The translations under genes were made by a program, and so were the position numbers. From Gammaproteobacteria bacterium (GTDB lineage Bacteria; Pseudomonadota; Gammaproteobacteria; Steroidobacterales; JABDKV01): 64,000 nt of DNA. The stretch lies in the NCBI GenBank assembly GCA_013003425.1, contig JABDJB010000078.1:62001-126000 (forward strand). The letters run 5' to 3'. Of this stretch, positions 45,187 through 52,623 are shown in pieces (positions within the stretch are counted from its first letter, which is position 1; each line of letters starts with the position of its first letter). Below the pieces are notes generated by a model, which had not been told where the DNA came from, did not search any database, and was given only the letters and a program-made list of their open reading frames with translations.

Positions 45187-46010
45187 ACAAGCGTGAAGGC
45201 AAGATCTGGATTGACGGCATGCAGAACGTGCTGGCCGGTGAAACACTGGCGGCAACCGATATCCGCGAGCGGCTCGGTGACAGGCACAGCGTCGACGTAC
45301 TACCTGATGTATGGGTGCTGAAAATCGGCGGCCAGAGCATCATGGACCGCGGCGGTGAGGCCGTTCATCCGATTCTGGAAGAACTGCGCACCGCACAGAA
45401 AAACGGCACCAAGTTTGTCATTGGCGCCGGTGGCGGCACGCGTGCACGGCACGTCTACGCACTGGGGCTGGACCTGGAAATGCCCACCGGGATGCTGGCC
45501 CGACTCGGCAGCTCGGTGCCGGTGCAAAACGCCCGTATGCTGCAGATGCTGATGGCAAAAGACGGTGGCATCATGATGTACCCGGATGACTTCGAAAAAC
45601 TGCCATTTTTCCTCAATGCCGGCTGTATCCCGATCATGTCGGGTATGCCACCAAACGAGTTCTGGGAAAAATCTGCATCAGTCGGGCTGCTGCCCACCAA
45701 CCGCACCGACGCCGGCGTCTACCTGATGGCGGAATTCCTTGGCGCAAAGGGTGTGCTGTTTATCAAGGATGAAGATGGTCTTTATACGGACGATCCCAAA
45801 AAGAACCCGGACGCAAAACTGATACCCGAAGCCAATGCGGCCGAACTGCTGGCCAGCGGCCAGGATGACCTGATCGTCGAACGGGTGGTGCTGGAATACA
45901 TGACACGCGCCGAGAAGGTTAAGGAAATCCGGATCATCAACGGGCTGAAACCCGGTCAGGTAACCGCGGCGCTGAATGGTGAACAGGTCGGCAGCGTGAT
46001 CCGCGCCTGA
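45183..46010 (+). CDS. mosB: Molybdenum storage protein, beta-type subunit (amino-acid-kinase fold)
   Basis: 275 residues. Segments VLKIGGQSIMDRG (45-57), IGAGGGTRARHVYALGLDLE, LARLGSSVPVQNARMLQML, TDAGVYLMAEFLGAKG, FIKDEDGLYTDDP and IRIINGLKPGQV closely resemble Azotobacter MosB. Together with the upstream subunit it should form the alternating hexameric cage that takes up and holds molybdate or tungstate. The segment aligned to the MosA Mo-site reads GMPPNEFWE here, without His, as expected for division of labour. It ends exactly where the convergent rhomboid gene ends. Confidence 0.8.
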   Translation: MNKREGKIWIDGMQNVLAGETLAATDIRERLGDRHSVDVLPDVWVLKIGGQSIMDRGGEAVHPILEELRTAQKNGTKFVIGAGGGTRARHVYALGLDLEMPTGMLARLGSSVPVQNARMLQMLMAKDGGIMMYPDDFEKLPFFLNAGCIPIMSGMPPNEFWEKSASVGLLPTNRTDAGVYLMAEFLGAKGVLFIKDEDGLYTDDPKKNPDAKLIPEANAAELLASGQDDLIVERVVLEYMTRAEKVKEIRIINGLKPGQVTAALNGEQVGSVIRA

Positions 46011-46943
46011 TCAGGCAAAGGCCAGCATCCAGGCAAGCAGGCACACGCCCGGCGTTACCAGGCCCGCAATGAGCTGGCGGCGATCGTCATGCAGCCAGTC
46101 CTGCGGCAGCTGCGCGGCGATAATGCCGCCACCCATGCCGGCGGCAAACCCGGTCAGGTGCGCCACGATGTCGGTGCGCTCATCGCCGGTGCCCAGGTAC
46201 GCCAGCAGCACCGCCCCGCTGATGAGCGGTGCAATTCGATAGGCCGCATGGAACCGCGAATCGCGGCGATGCATCCAGGTATAAGCCGTCAGCACTCCCA
46301 GTGCGGCAAACACCGCGGTCGAGGCACCGACGGCGCGATGTATCGGGTGCTGCAGAAGGACATTGACGATGTTACCCAGCGCACCACCAGCAAGGATCAG
46401 GCCCCAGCCAAAGCCCTGCCCGATCAGCTGACCCAGGAACATGCCAAAGATGGCGCCGATCACCGCATTACCGGCCAGGTGTGCAGCATCGGCGTGCAGC
46501 ATCAATGCGGTGACTGCCCGAAACCACTCGCCGGCACGCATCAGCCGGCCGTCCACCCGTCCCTCGACATACCAGTCGAAGCCAAACGCCGGCGCATTAG
46601 ACATCCAGTGCAGCACCAGCAGGAGCGTCATGTAGCACATCGCGCCAACAACACCGCCAGACACTCGTGGAAGCTGTTTCAGTACCGGCGGCCAGCCACG
46701 GTTTTCCTTTTCGTACAGTGCCAGCTGCCGGCGTGCTTCATCGGCAAGCGATGAATCCACAGCAAGCGCGTAAAAGCCATCCAGCTGAATAATTTCGTAA
46801 GGCAGGTTCAGTGCATGCAGTACCAGGGCATGCTCGTGGCAAACCGGGTATGAGCCGGTCTCGTAGACAACCGTGAGGTTCCTGGTCACATCAGCCACAC
46901 GTTCCGATTCATGGGTGCTGGCGAACGCAGTTGTTCGAAACAA
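46011..46943 (-). CDS. Rhomboid-family intramembrane serine protease
   Basis: Up to 310 residues; the first codon is TTG and a GTG 16 codons in (VADVTRNL) is also possible. A cytosolic N-terminal domain (about residues 25-85, with YPVCHEHALVLHALNLPYEI) precedes six or so membrane segments. The catalytic pair is visible: GASTAVF with Ser208 and HLTGFAAGMGGG with His262, plus HADAAHLAGN (His150, His155, Asn159). It is longer than typical rhombosortases, so its substrate class is uncertain. It lies between the two modules whose large proteins carry GlyGly-CTERM-like tails. Confidence 0.85.
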   Translation of the reverse strand: MFRTTAFASTHESERVADVTRNLTVVYETGSYPVCHEHALVLHALNLPYEIIQLDGFYALAVDSSLADEARRQLALYEKENRGWPPVLKQLPRVSGGVVGAMCYMTLLLVLHWMSNAPAFGFDWYVEGRVDGRLMRAGEWFRAVTALMLHADAAHLAGNAVIGAIFGMFLGQLIGQGFGWGLILAGGALGNIVNVLLQHPIHRAVGASTAVFAALGVLTAYTWMHRRDSRFHAAYRIAPLISGAVLLAYLGTGDERTDIVAHLTGFAAGMGGGIIAAQLPQDWLHDDRRQLIAGLVTPGVCLLAWMLAFA

Positions 46944-47005
46944 TCAGTGTCGCAGGTATCGCGGCAAAAACCACGCACCGGCTGAACCGCCAATATGGAA
47001 GGGAA

Positions 47006-47518
47006 TCACTTGTCTTTTCGACCAGCCTTGTCGCGCTTGTCGGTCCGCCGGGATCGGGACGGTCGTGCTGAGCCGTCATCCTGCGATGCAGGAACCAGCA
47101 CAATTCGCCCGATGTTCTTCATACCCTTGCCACGCTCTACCTGACCGGATGCGCTACCCAGCTTGAAACCACGATAGTTCGTCGCGATAAAATATAGCTC
47201 GTTTTTTCCGGATTCGAGTTCGGCGCGTTCAAAGCGCTTGTGCCGAGGCCGGCATGATTCAAACTCTATCGCTACGATATCGGGCCGCAGATGCAGCAGC
47301 GATCGCAGCGGCAGCGCACCAAATCCCCTGATCCCGGGCAGTTGCACGAGCCCGTCCATTTCGCGAATCTCACTGCTGGTCTTGTGCCATATCAGCTCTT
47401 CGCCGTAGAACAGAGCCACGGTGCCATCGCATGCCAGCCGGTTATCCGCGTCTTCCTTCGACTCCGCCAGCACGCCGTGCGACACAGCCATCAACAGCAG
47501 CACAACCAGCAGGCGCAT
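47006..47518 (-). CDS. Small exported protein, paralogue of 51538-52032
   Basis: 170 residues from the ATG at 47518, which opens a signal peptide (MRLLVVLLLMAVSHGVLA). The mature domain has LACDGTVALFYGEELIWHK, LPLRSLLHLRPDIVAIEFES, CRPRHKRFERAELES, FIATNYRGFKLG and GKGMKNIGRIVLVPASQDD. The last three blocks recur in the gene at 51538. The tail is very basic (SRRTDKRDKAGRKDK). The pattern, a PLRSLL segment followed by beta-strands and IVLVP, faintly recalls compact molybdopterin-domain proteins, but no cofactor motif is certain. It lies beyond the terminator of module B and probably has its own transcript. Confidence 0.7.
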   Translation of the reverse strand: MRLLVVLLLMAVSHGVLAESKEDADNRLACDGTVALFYGEELIWHKTSSEIREMDGLVQLPGIRGFGALPLRSLLHLRPDIVAIEFESCRPRHKRFERAELESGKNELYFIATNYRGFKLGSASGQVERGKGMKNIGRIVLVPASQDDGSARPSRSRRTDKRDKAGRKDK

Positions 47519-47688
47519 TACGAGCCACCTCTCTGCTGCCGCCATGAGTGGTCTGCCGTGCTGAGACAACAATGGCCACCGCTCTTCCGGGCACCCCGCG
47601 ATGGCGCGGCCGAAAAACCGGGCTTGAACCTGATAATCAACATCGGCGGATCATACATCGATTGTGCCCGGCAGAGAAAACACCCAAT

Positions 47689-47722
47689 AAAAAATCCCTC
47701 CCCCGCAAGCGAGGGAGGGATT
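47689..47722 (-). terminator. Rho-independent terminator after surface module B
   Basis: Reading leftward: a stem of ten pairs AATCCCTCCC (47693-47702 with 47713-47722), with possible extra CGC/GCG pairs in the loop, followed by six T (47689-47694). It lies 12 bases after the barrel gene stop and closes the four-gene series beginning at 52565. Confidence 0.88.
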
Positions 47723-47734
47723 GTCTTTACTGCA

Positions 47735-48388
47735 TCACTGGTTTTTCGGGATCCGGTATTCTACCCCGGCCGACCAGAAACCAGCCCGGTCGTCCATGTT
47801 GAACACCTCGTAACCCACCGAGCCACGCCAGTTGTCGTTGAAATCCATGCCCAACGAAACGCCGTAGTACGGTGAGGCATCCGACTCATCGCGGCCGGAG
47901 GCACCGGTCGCATCGCGATCGGAATCTGCATCGATCATTCCCAGCCTCAGCGCCACACTGAGCTTCTGCGCTAATGGCCCAGTTGCGCCCATATCGGCAA
48001 AACCAAAGCGTGCAACGCCGGCCAGTGTCAGCCCGGCGGGCATCACTGGCAATGCATTGGCCACATCAGTGGCAAACTGCGCCGTTTCTGATGGCGATAT
48101 ATCCGCGGCGACATTAGTCGACACGTCGCCCAGGTCCGCATAGCCAAACTCGATAGCAAGAATGTCCGTGAACGTCAGGCCGACGTAAAAGCGCCAGCCG
48201 GTGTCATCACCATCGACGCTGACACTATCGACATCGTAGCTACTGAGCCTGGCCGCAACATCGGAACCCCTTGCCTCAGAGTCGGATTGGCCAATGGCGA
48301 GCCCGGTATAGAACTCGACGTCGGCGCTGACATGCCCTGACGCCAGGAGCATGGGTAAAAAAGCCAACAGAATTTTACGCAGCCTCAT
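47735..48388 (-). CDS. OmpA-like outer-membrane beta-barrel, module B
   Basis: 217 residues. The start MRLRKILLAFLPMLLASGHV (ATG at 48388) gives a signal peptide and overlaps the TSP3 gene stop as ATGA; the open frame runs 20 codons further into that gene. The barrel shows VEFYTGLAIGQSDS, alternating strands and a C-terminal FWSAGVEYRI. It is the paralogue of 36650-37312; LTLAGVARFGFADMG and LGMIDADSDR have close counterparts there. Tight coupling to the large protein suggests the two act together at the outer membrane. Confidence 0.87.
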   Translation of the reverse strand: MRLRKILLAFLPMLLASGHVSADVEFYTGLAIGQSDSEARGSDVAARLSSYDVDSVSVDGDDTGWRFYVGLTFTDILAIEFGYADLGDVSTNVAADISPSETAQFATDVANALPVMPAGLTLAGVARFGFADMGATGPLAQKLSVALRLGMIDADSDRDATGASGRDESDASPYYGVSLGMDFNDNWRGSVGYEVFNMDDRAGFWSAGVEYRIPKNQ

Positions 48389-51300
48389 GATTGCACCTCC
48401 CGGCGCGCACGGGCCCAGAACAGCCCGACACCGAGCAATAACAGCCATGGTGTGGTGGCGCCGTTGCCGCCGCCGTCACCGCTGATATTCACCCGCACTG
48501 CCGACGCGGCCACGTTGATGCTGAAACTCTGCATCTGCGACTTTGCAACGCCACTGTTGTCAGTGATCATAATGACAACCTGACTGCTTCCGATATCACC
48601 GGCAGTGGGTGTTCCGCTCAGCGTTGCGGTGCCGTCACCGTTGTCCACCAGCGTCAGCCAGGATGGCAGCGTTGGTGCTGAAATCGTCAGGGTGTCGCCA
48701 TTGGCATCCGTTGCCTGGACCGTGTAACTGTAAGCACTGTCTTCGGTCGCTGCCGTAACCGGGCTGCTGGTCACGCTCGGCGCAGTGTTGGTGTCAGCAG
48801 CAGGGCCTCCCAGCAGAACAATCTGGCCATTAACGATGCCATCGGCATCGCCGGCACCACCATCAACCAGGGTAAGGACTGCCTCCGGATCGGTGCCTGC
48901 CGTGAAGTCGAACAGCTGCCAGCCATTGACTGCATCCCACAGGAAGTAGACTGCGCTGGCATCAAGCGCAGTGGGCAGCTCGACAGAGACTGTAACCGTG
49001 GCGCCTGGCGCGCTGTCGATCACCAGCCTGAACAGCCCATCGGCAAAATCGACGTTCCGCGGAGCAGTCGCCTGCGCGCCAGTGGGCAAATCAGCCACAA
49101 GCGCCACATCGATCGCAGCGGCAGTGCCGATATCGTTCTCGAATGTTGCCGTTCCGGTTCCCGTCGCGGTCATAACGCTGGTCAGACCCAGCGAGCGCCC
49201 TACTATGGTGTCAAAGCCGTCGATAAACTCCGACCAGAAAACCTGGCCGCCGGCGATGGCGGTATAGCGATTACCGGTACCGCCGGTGGCAACATCAGTC
49301 AGTGTCGACACAGGCTCGACGACATTGCCGGAGGTGTCCAGGACCATGCGCTTCAGCTCGTCGAAGCGACCGCGATCACGAAAACCGTCGCGGCAGGTTG
49401 CGCCATCGTTCCAGGTTATTTCCAGGTTGCCATCGTCATTCAGCCCGGACCACGTGTACCAGCTGTGCCGGCTGTCGTCGACGCTGACTGCTGTTTCGCC
49501 AACCACCCGGATCACACCGGGATCGGCTGCGTCACCGCTCTGGTCATCGAGCGACGGATCGAGTGCCAACCGATAAACTTCACCATCCTGACAGTTGCCG
49601 TTGTTGCTGCCGCCCTCGGGGACCGCACTGCCATACACAACATGCAGGATGCCGCTGGCATCGAAGTTACCCGTGGGGTGCTTGGATCGGAACCCGTCGT
49701 TGATCGCAATCAGCGTCTCGTCGATCAGCTTCGCACCCGTCGCGCCATCGATCATCATGTAGTGCACTTCCTCGTCGGTGCCGCCACGAATCGGTGCGGT
49801 GACGGGGTCGCGGGTGTAAACGATATGCACGTTCCCGTCGCTGTCGATCGAGAGATCCGGGTTAGCGTGACAGTCATTGAAGGATGCCACCAGGGTCGTC
49901 TCGGCGATCAACTCGTTACCATCGCCATCAAACTTGGAGTAATTCAGCGGAGCGCCACAGGGGTTGTGACCGGCAAAATGCAGGTTGCCGTCGGCATCAA
50001 TGGCGATTCCCGAATGACCGCCCGCGCTGGCCAACACTGTTGTCTCGGCCACGGCCATCAGCGTCAAAGGATCAGCAGCATCACCATTCTGGTCGTCCGT
50101 CTCAGGGTCCAAACGAGCCAGCTTGGAAATATTGCCGTCCTGTACCCACAGAACAAATGCCCGGTTGGAGGCGTCAGTTACGATGCGCGGTCTGACATCA
50201 CTACTCACATTCTCGGTAAGCCGGGTCGGACCAATTAGTGCCTCACCCGTCGGACCTAACAAACTGTAATAGATTTCGAAGTCGCCCTCGTCGAAGCTAG
50301 CCCCCGGATCCTGCATCCAGACCACGTGGGTATTACCCAGGGAATCCACCGCAGCACGTGGCAGCCAGGCATCTTCGCCCATGCTGATTTGCGCCAGGGT
50401 TGCAGAAACATCGCCAGGATCCAGCGGGTCACCGCCGGTGTTGATTTCGCCGCCGTCACCGAGGCCATCGCCGTCCGTGTCGGAATTGTTCGGATCAGTG
50501 CCATGGGTATTGACCTCGTCGCCATCGCTCAGACCGTCGTCGTCAGTATCGGTGTCAGTCGGGTCAGACGAGTTGTCGAACTCGGCCAGGTTGGTCAGGC
50601 CATCACCGTCCAGGTCGGTTGCCGCATCAGATGGATCATTGAGGTCGAGACCAAAATTGGTCTCGAAATAATCCGGCATGCCGTCGCTGTCCGTATCCGG
50701 GAATGACCAGTTCTGAATCTGCTGGATCTCAGCATCACTTATCCCGGCAAACTGCTCAATAAAATCGACAAGGTTGAACAGGTCTTCTGTAGTTGCCTGG
50801 GCGGCGGCATCGTCAACTTCAGCAGTGTAAAACGCCATGAAGATGTACGTCTCACCAGCGGGAACCGTAACGGCAGACCAGCCCAGTTCCAGCGACGTAT
50901 CGCCGCCGCGGTTCGTTGCCGGTGCGCCCTCAAAAGTGAGCTGGTCCACAGCAGTGCCACCGGCATTGCCCCACACCATGCCGTGGCGGGCGTGCTCCGG
51001 GTTCGTCTGCCAGGTTGCCCACAGGTCGTCCAGGGCTACGATGTCATCACCACTTGAACTCGCGACGGAAGTTAGCGAGTTAGTGCTGTCAAAAAACTGG
51101 TTATCAAGAAGAATGTTTACGGCGACATCTGCGCCGGTGGTGTTCTCCAGGATTGTCAGACTGCGCACCCAGTTGGCTTCAACCGGAACGTAGGTACGCC
51201 GGGTTACCGTCAGCGCCGTTGTCAGATTGGCATCAACGCCCGACAGCGCCTCGCGGCCATTCAATCCGACTGATGAACTGTCGCCATTGAAATTTATTCC

Positions 51301-51501
51301 GTCGACGCGCAAGAAAAAGACGTCGTTGCATCCATCCTGGACTCCCGGCGGTTCGCAGTCGGTTATGTTTCCTTCGCTGGGATCGACCTCGTAAAGGACG
51401 CCATCGCCATTTGTAAAATTGATGTGATCGGCCAACACCGGTCCGGCGATTAGCAGCGCAAGCCCGCCAGTCAGTGCTCTACTTAGCCATCGAATGCTCA
51501 T
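48385..51501 (-). CDS. Large secreted TSP3-repeat protein with GlyGly-CTERM-like tail, module B
   Basis: 1,038 residues; GGGAG lies seven bases before the ATG. Signal peptide ALTGGLALLIAGPVLA; an N-terminal beta domain with a Cys pair; TSP3 calcium repeats at about 268-360 (DTDSDGMPDYFE, DLDGDGLTNLAEF, DTDDDGLSDGDEV, DTDGDGLGDGGEI). A long region of repeats follows (EIYYSLLGPTGEALIGPTRL; VHYMMIDGATGAKLIDETLI), perhaps a beta-propeller. An Ig-like domain (LPSWLTLVDNGDGTATLSG) comes near the end. The C-terminus is SGDGGGNGATTPWLLL, a helix and ARARR. The same domain order and tail as 37316-40465 shows a module duplication. No enzymatic motif is seen. Confidence 0.87.
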   Translation of the reverse strand: MSIRWLSRALTGGLALLIAGPVLADHINFTNGDGVLYEVDPSEGNITDCEPPGVQDGCNDVFFLRVDGINFNGDSSSVGLNGREALSGVDANLTTALTVTRRTYVPVEANWVRSLTILENTTGADVAVNILLDNQFFDSTNSLTSVASSSGDDIVALDDLWATWQTNPEHARHGMVWGNAGGTAVDQLTFEGAPATNRGGDTSLELGWSAVTVPAGETYIFMAFYTAEVDDAAAQATTEDLFNLVDFIEQFAGISDAEIQQIQNWSFPDTDSDGMPDYFETNFGLDLNDPSDAATDLDGDGLTNLAEFDNSSDPTDTDTDDDGLSDGDEVNTHGTDPNNSDTDGDGLGDGGEINTGGDPLDPGDVSATLAQISMGEDAWLPRAAVDSLGNTHVVWMQDPGASFDEGDFEIYYSLLGPTGEALIGPTRLTENVSSDVRPRIVTDASNRAFVLWVQDGNISKLARLDPETDDQNGDAADPLTLMAVAETTVLASAGGHSGIAIDADGNLHFAGHNPCGAPLNYSKFDGDGNELIAETTLVASFNDCHANPDLSIDSDGNVHIVYTRDPVTAPIRGGTDEEVHYMMIDGATGAKLIDETLIAINDGFRSKHPTGNFDASGILHVVYGSAVPEGGSNNGNCQDGEVYRLALDPSLDDQSGDAADPGVIRVVGETAVSVDDSRHSWYTWSGLNDDGNLEITWNDGATCRDGFRDRGRFDELKRMVLDTSGNVVEPVSTLTDVATGGTGNRYTAIAGGQVFWSEFIDGFDTIVGRSLGLTSVMTATGTGTATFENDIGTAAAIDVALVADLPTGAQATAPRNVDFADGLFRLVIDSAPGATVTVSVELPTALDASAVYFLWDAVNGWQLFDFTAGTDPEAVLTLVDGGAGDADGIVNGQIVLLGGPAADTNTAPSVTSSPVTAATEDSAYSYTVQATDANGDTLTISAPTLPSWLTLVDNGDGTATLSGTPTAGDIGSSQVVIMITDNSGVAKSQMQSFSINVAASAVRVNISGDGGGNGATTPWLLLLGVGLFWARARREVQS

Positions 51502-51537
51502 CTGTTTTCTCCCTTTCTTGCCAACACGTATTCCGGC

Positions 51538-52032
51538 TCACGATGCCGGCTGAACTGATTTCGAACGCTTGCCAGAGCGCAGCGTGCCTTCATCCTGTGA
51601 TGCAGGAACAAGCACGATGCGCCCGATATTCTTCATTCCCCGGCCTCTCTGGCCGCCGGCGATATTGCGTAACTTGAATCCACGATAATTGGTTGCAACC
51701 AGATAAAGGCCACTACTACGCTGAGATTCCAGTTCGGCTCTCTCGAAGCGGCGTTGCCGCGGCTTGCACGATTCGAGCACGACGGCCACGATATCCGGCT
51801 GCAGCGCCAGCAGCGAGCGCAGCTGCAAACCGCTTTTGCCCTTGTGTTCCTTGAGTTTGACCAGCCCTTCCAGTTGCCGGATTTCGCCGGACCCCTTGGT
51901 CCAGAGCAATTCATCGCCGTAATACAGCTTTACCATTCCGTCGCAGGGCAATCGTCCCGGACGTCGTTGTGGCGGTTCTGCCAGCAGTTGCAGCGGAATA
52001 AGCAGGCAAAGCAGCAATATGAACCTTGTCAT
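51538..52032 (-). CDS. Small exported protein, paralogue of 47006-47518
   Basis: 164 residues with a signal peptide (MTRFILLLCLLIPLQLLA). Mature blocks LPCDGMVKLYYGDELLWTK, LQLRSLLALQPDIVAVVLES, CKPRQRRFERAELES, LVATNYRGFKLR and GRGMKNIGRIVLVPASQDE parallel the gene at 47006. One Cys near the start and one in ESC[KR]PR are kept in both copies. Its ATG overlaps the preceding gene stop (ATGA). A 36-base gap separates it from the TSP3 gene, so it is part of the module B operon. Function unknown. Confidence 0.75.
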   Translation of the reverse strand: MTRFILLLCLLIPLQLLAEPPQRRPGRLPCDGMVKLYYGDELLWTKGSGEIRQLEGLVKLKEHKGKSGLQLRSLLALQPDIVAVVLESCKPRQRRFERAELESQRSSGLYLVATNYRGFKLRNIAGGQRGRGMKNIGRIVLVPASQDEGTLRSGKRSKSVQPAS

Positions 52033-52565
52033 GACCCGCCCCTGTGACGCTGACGCTCTCGGTCGAGGCGACGTTCATCCGGCGTCATAAAGCGCCGTCT
52101 GCCACGTTTGCCCTCATCGTAATCGAGCTCTGGCTGACCGTTATTTACTGCCGGGGTTGGAGTCGGGGCCGGCGAGTCGACGCGGGATGAGCGCACCGGG
52201 TGATAGACAATCGGATCGCCAGTGGCCAGAAACCGCACCTTGCTGATGCGCCGACCTCCGTCGCAGTCGGGGTCGGCCACCGTGCTGACGATAATATTGT
52301 CCTCGCGGGTAAGAGACTCGATGAGCTCGACGGGCAACTGCTCGATATCTGCACTGATCGGCCTGTCTGCCCCCTTGAAGTGAAGTTCAAACCCCAATTC
52401 TTCGGCGAGACCCTTAAATACTGCAGAAAGGTGGACGTCATCGGCTACCAGGCGGACAACTCCGCCGCAGCCATTTGCCGTTATCGAGAGGTAGTCGGGC
52501 GCGCCGGCCCCTGTTGCAGGTGCCAGCGTCATCACAGCCAGCCAAAAGCCAGTGATGATCCGCAT
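52029..52565 (-). CDS. Exported protein with STN/secretin-N-like domain
   Basis: 178 residues from MRIITGFWLAVMTLAPATGA, a signal peptide. Residues about 40-95 (VHLSAVFKGLAEELGFELHF, followed by PISADIEQLPVELIESL) have the beta-alpha-beta look of an STN or secretin-associated domain, found in TonB receptors, FecA and secretins. The C-terminal third is proline-rich then basic (KRGRRRFMTPDERRLDRERQ). A longer start at 52619 is open; a GGAAGC/GCTTCC hairpin (52569-52586) lies just before the chosen ATG. It overlaps the small exported gene by four bases. The assignment is by pattern only. Confidence 0.6.
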   Translation of the reverse strand: MRIITGFWLAVMTLAPATGAGAPDYLSITANGCGGVVRLVADDVHLSAVFKGLAEELGFELHFKGADRPISADIEQLPVELIESLTREDNIIVSTVADPDCDGGRRISKVRFLATGDPIVYHPVRSSRVDSPAPTPTPAVNNGQPELDYDEGKRGRRRFMTPDERRLDRERQRHRGGS

Positions 52566-52623
52566 CCGGGAAGCATAGCAGCTTCCGGGCTGTTTGCCCG
52601 AAATTATCCTGCTAACCATACAG

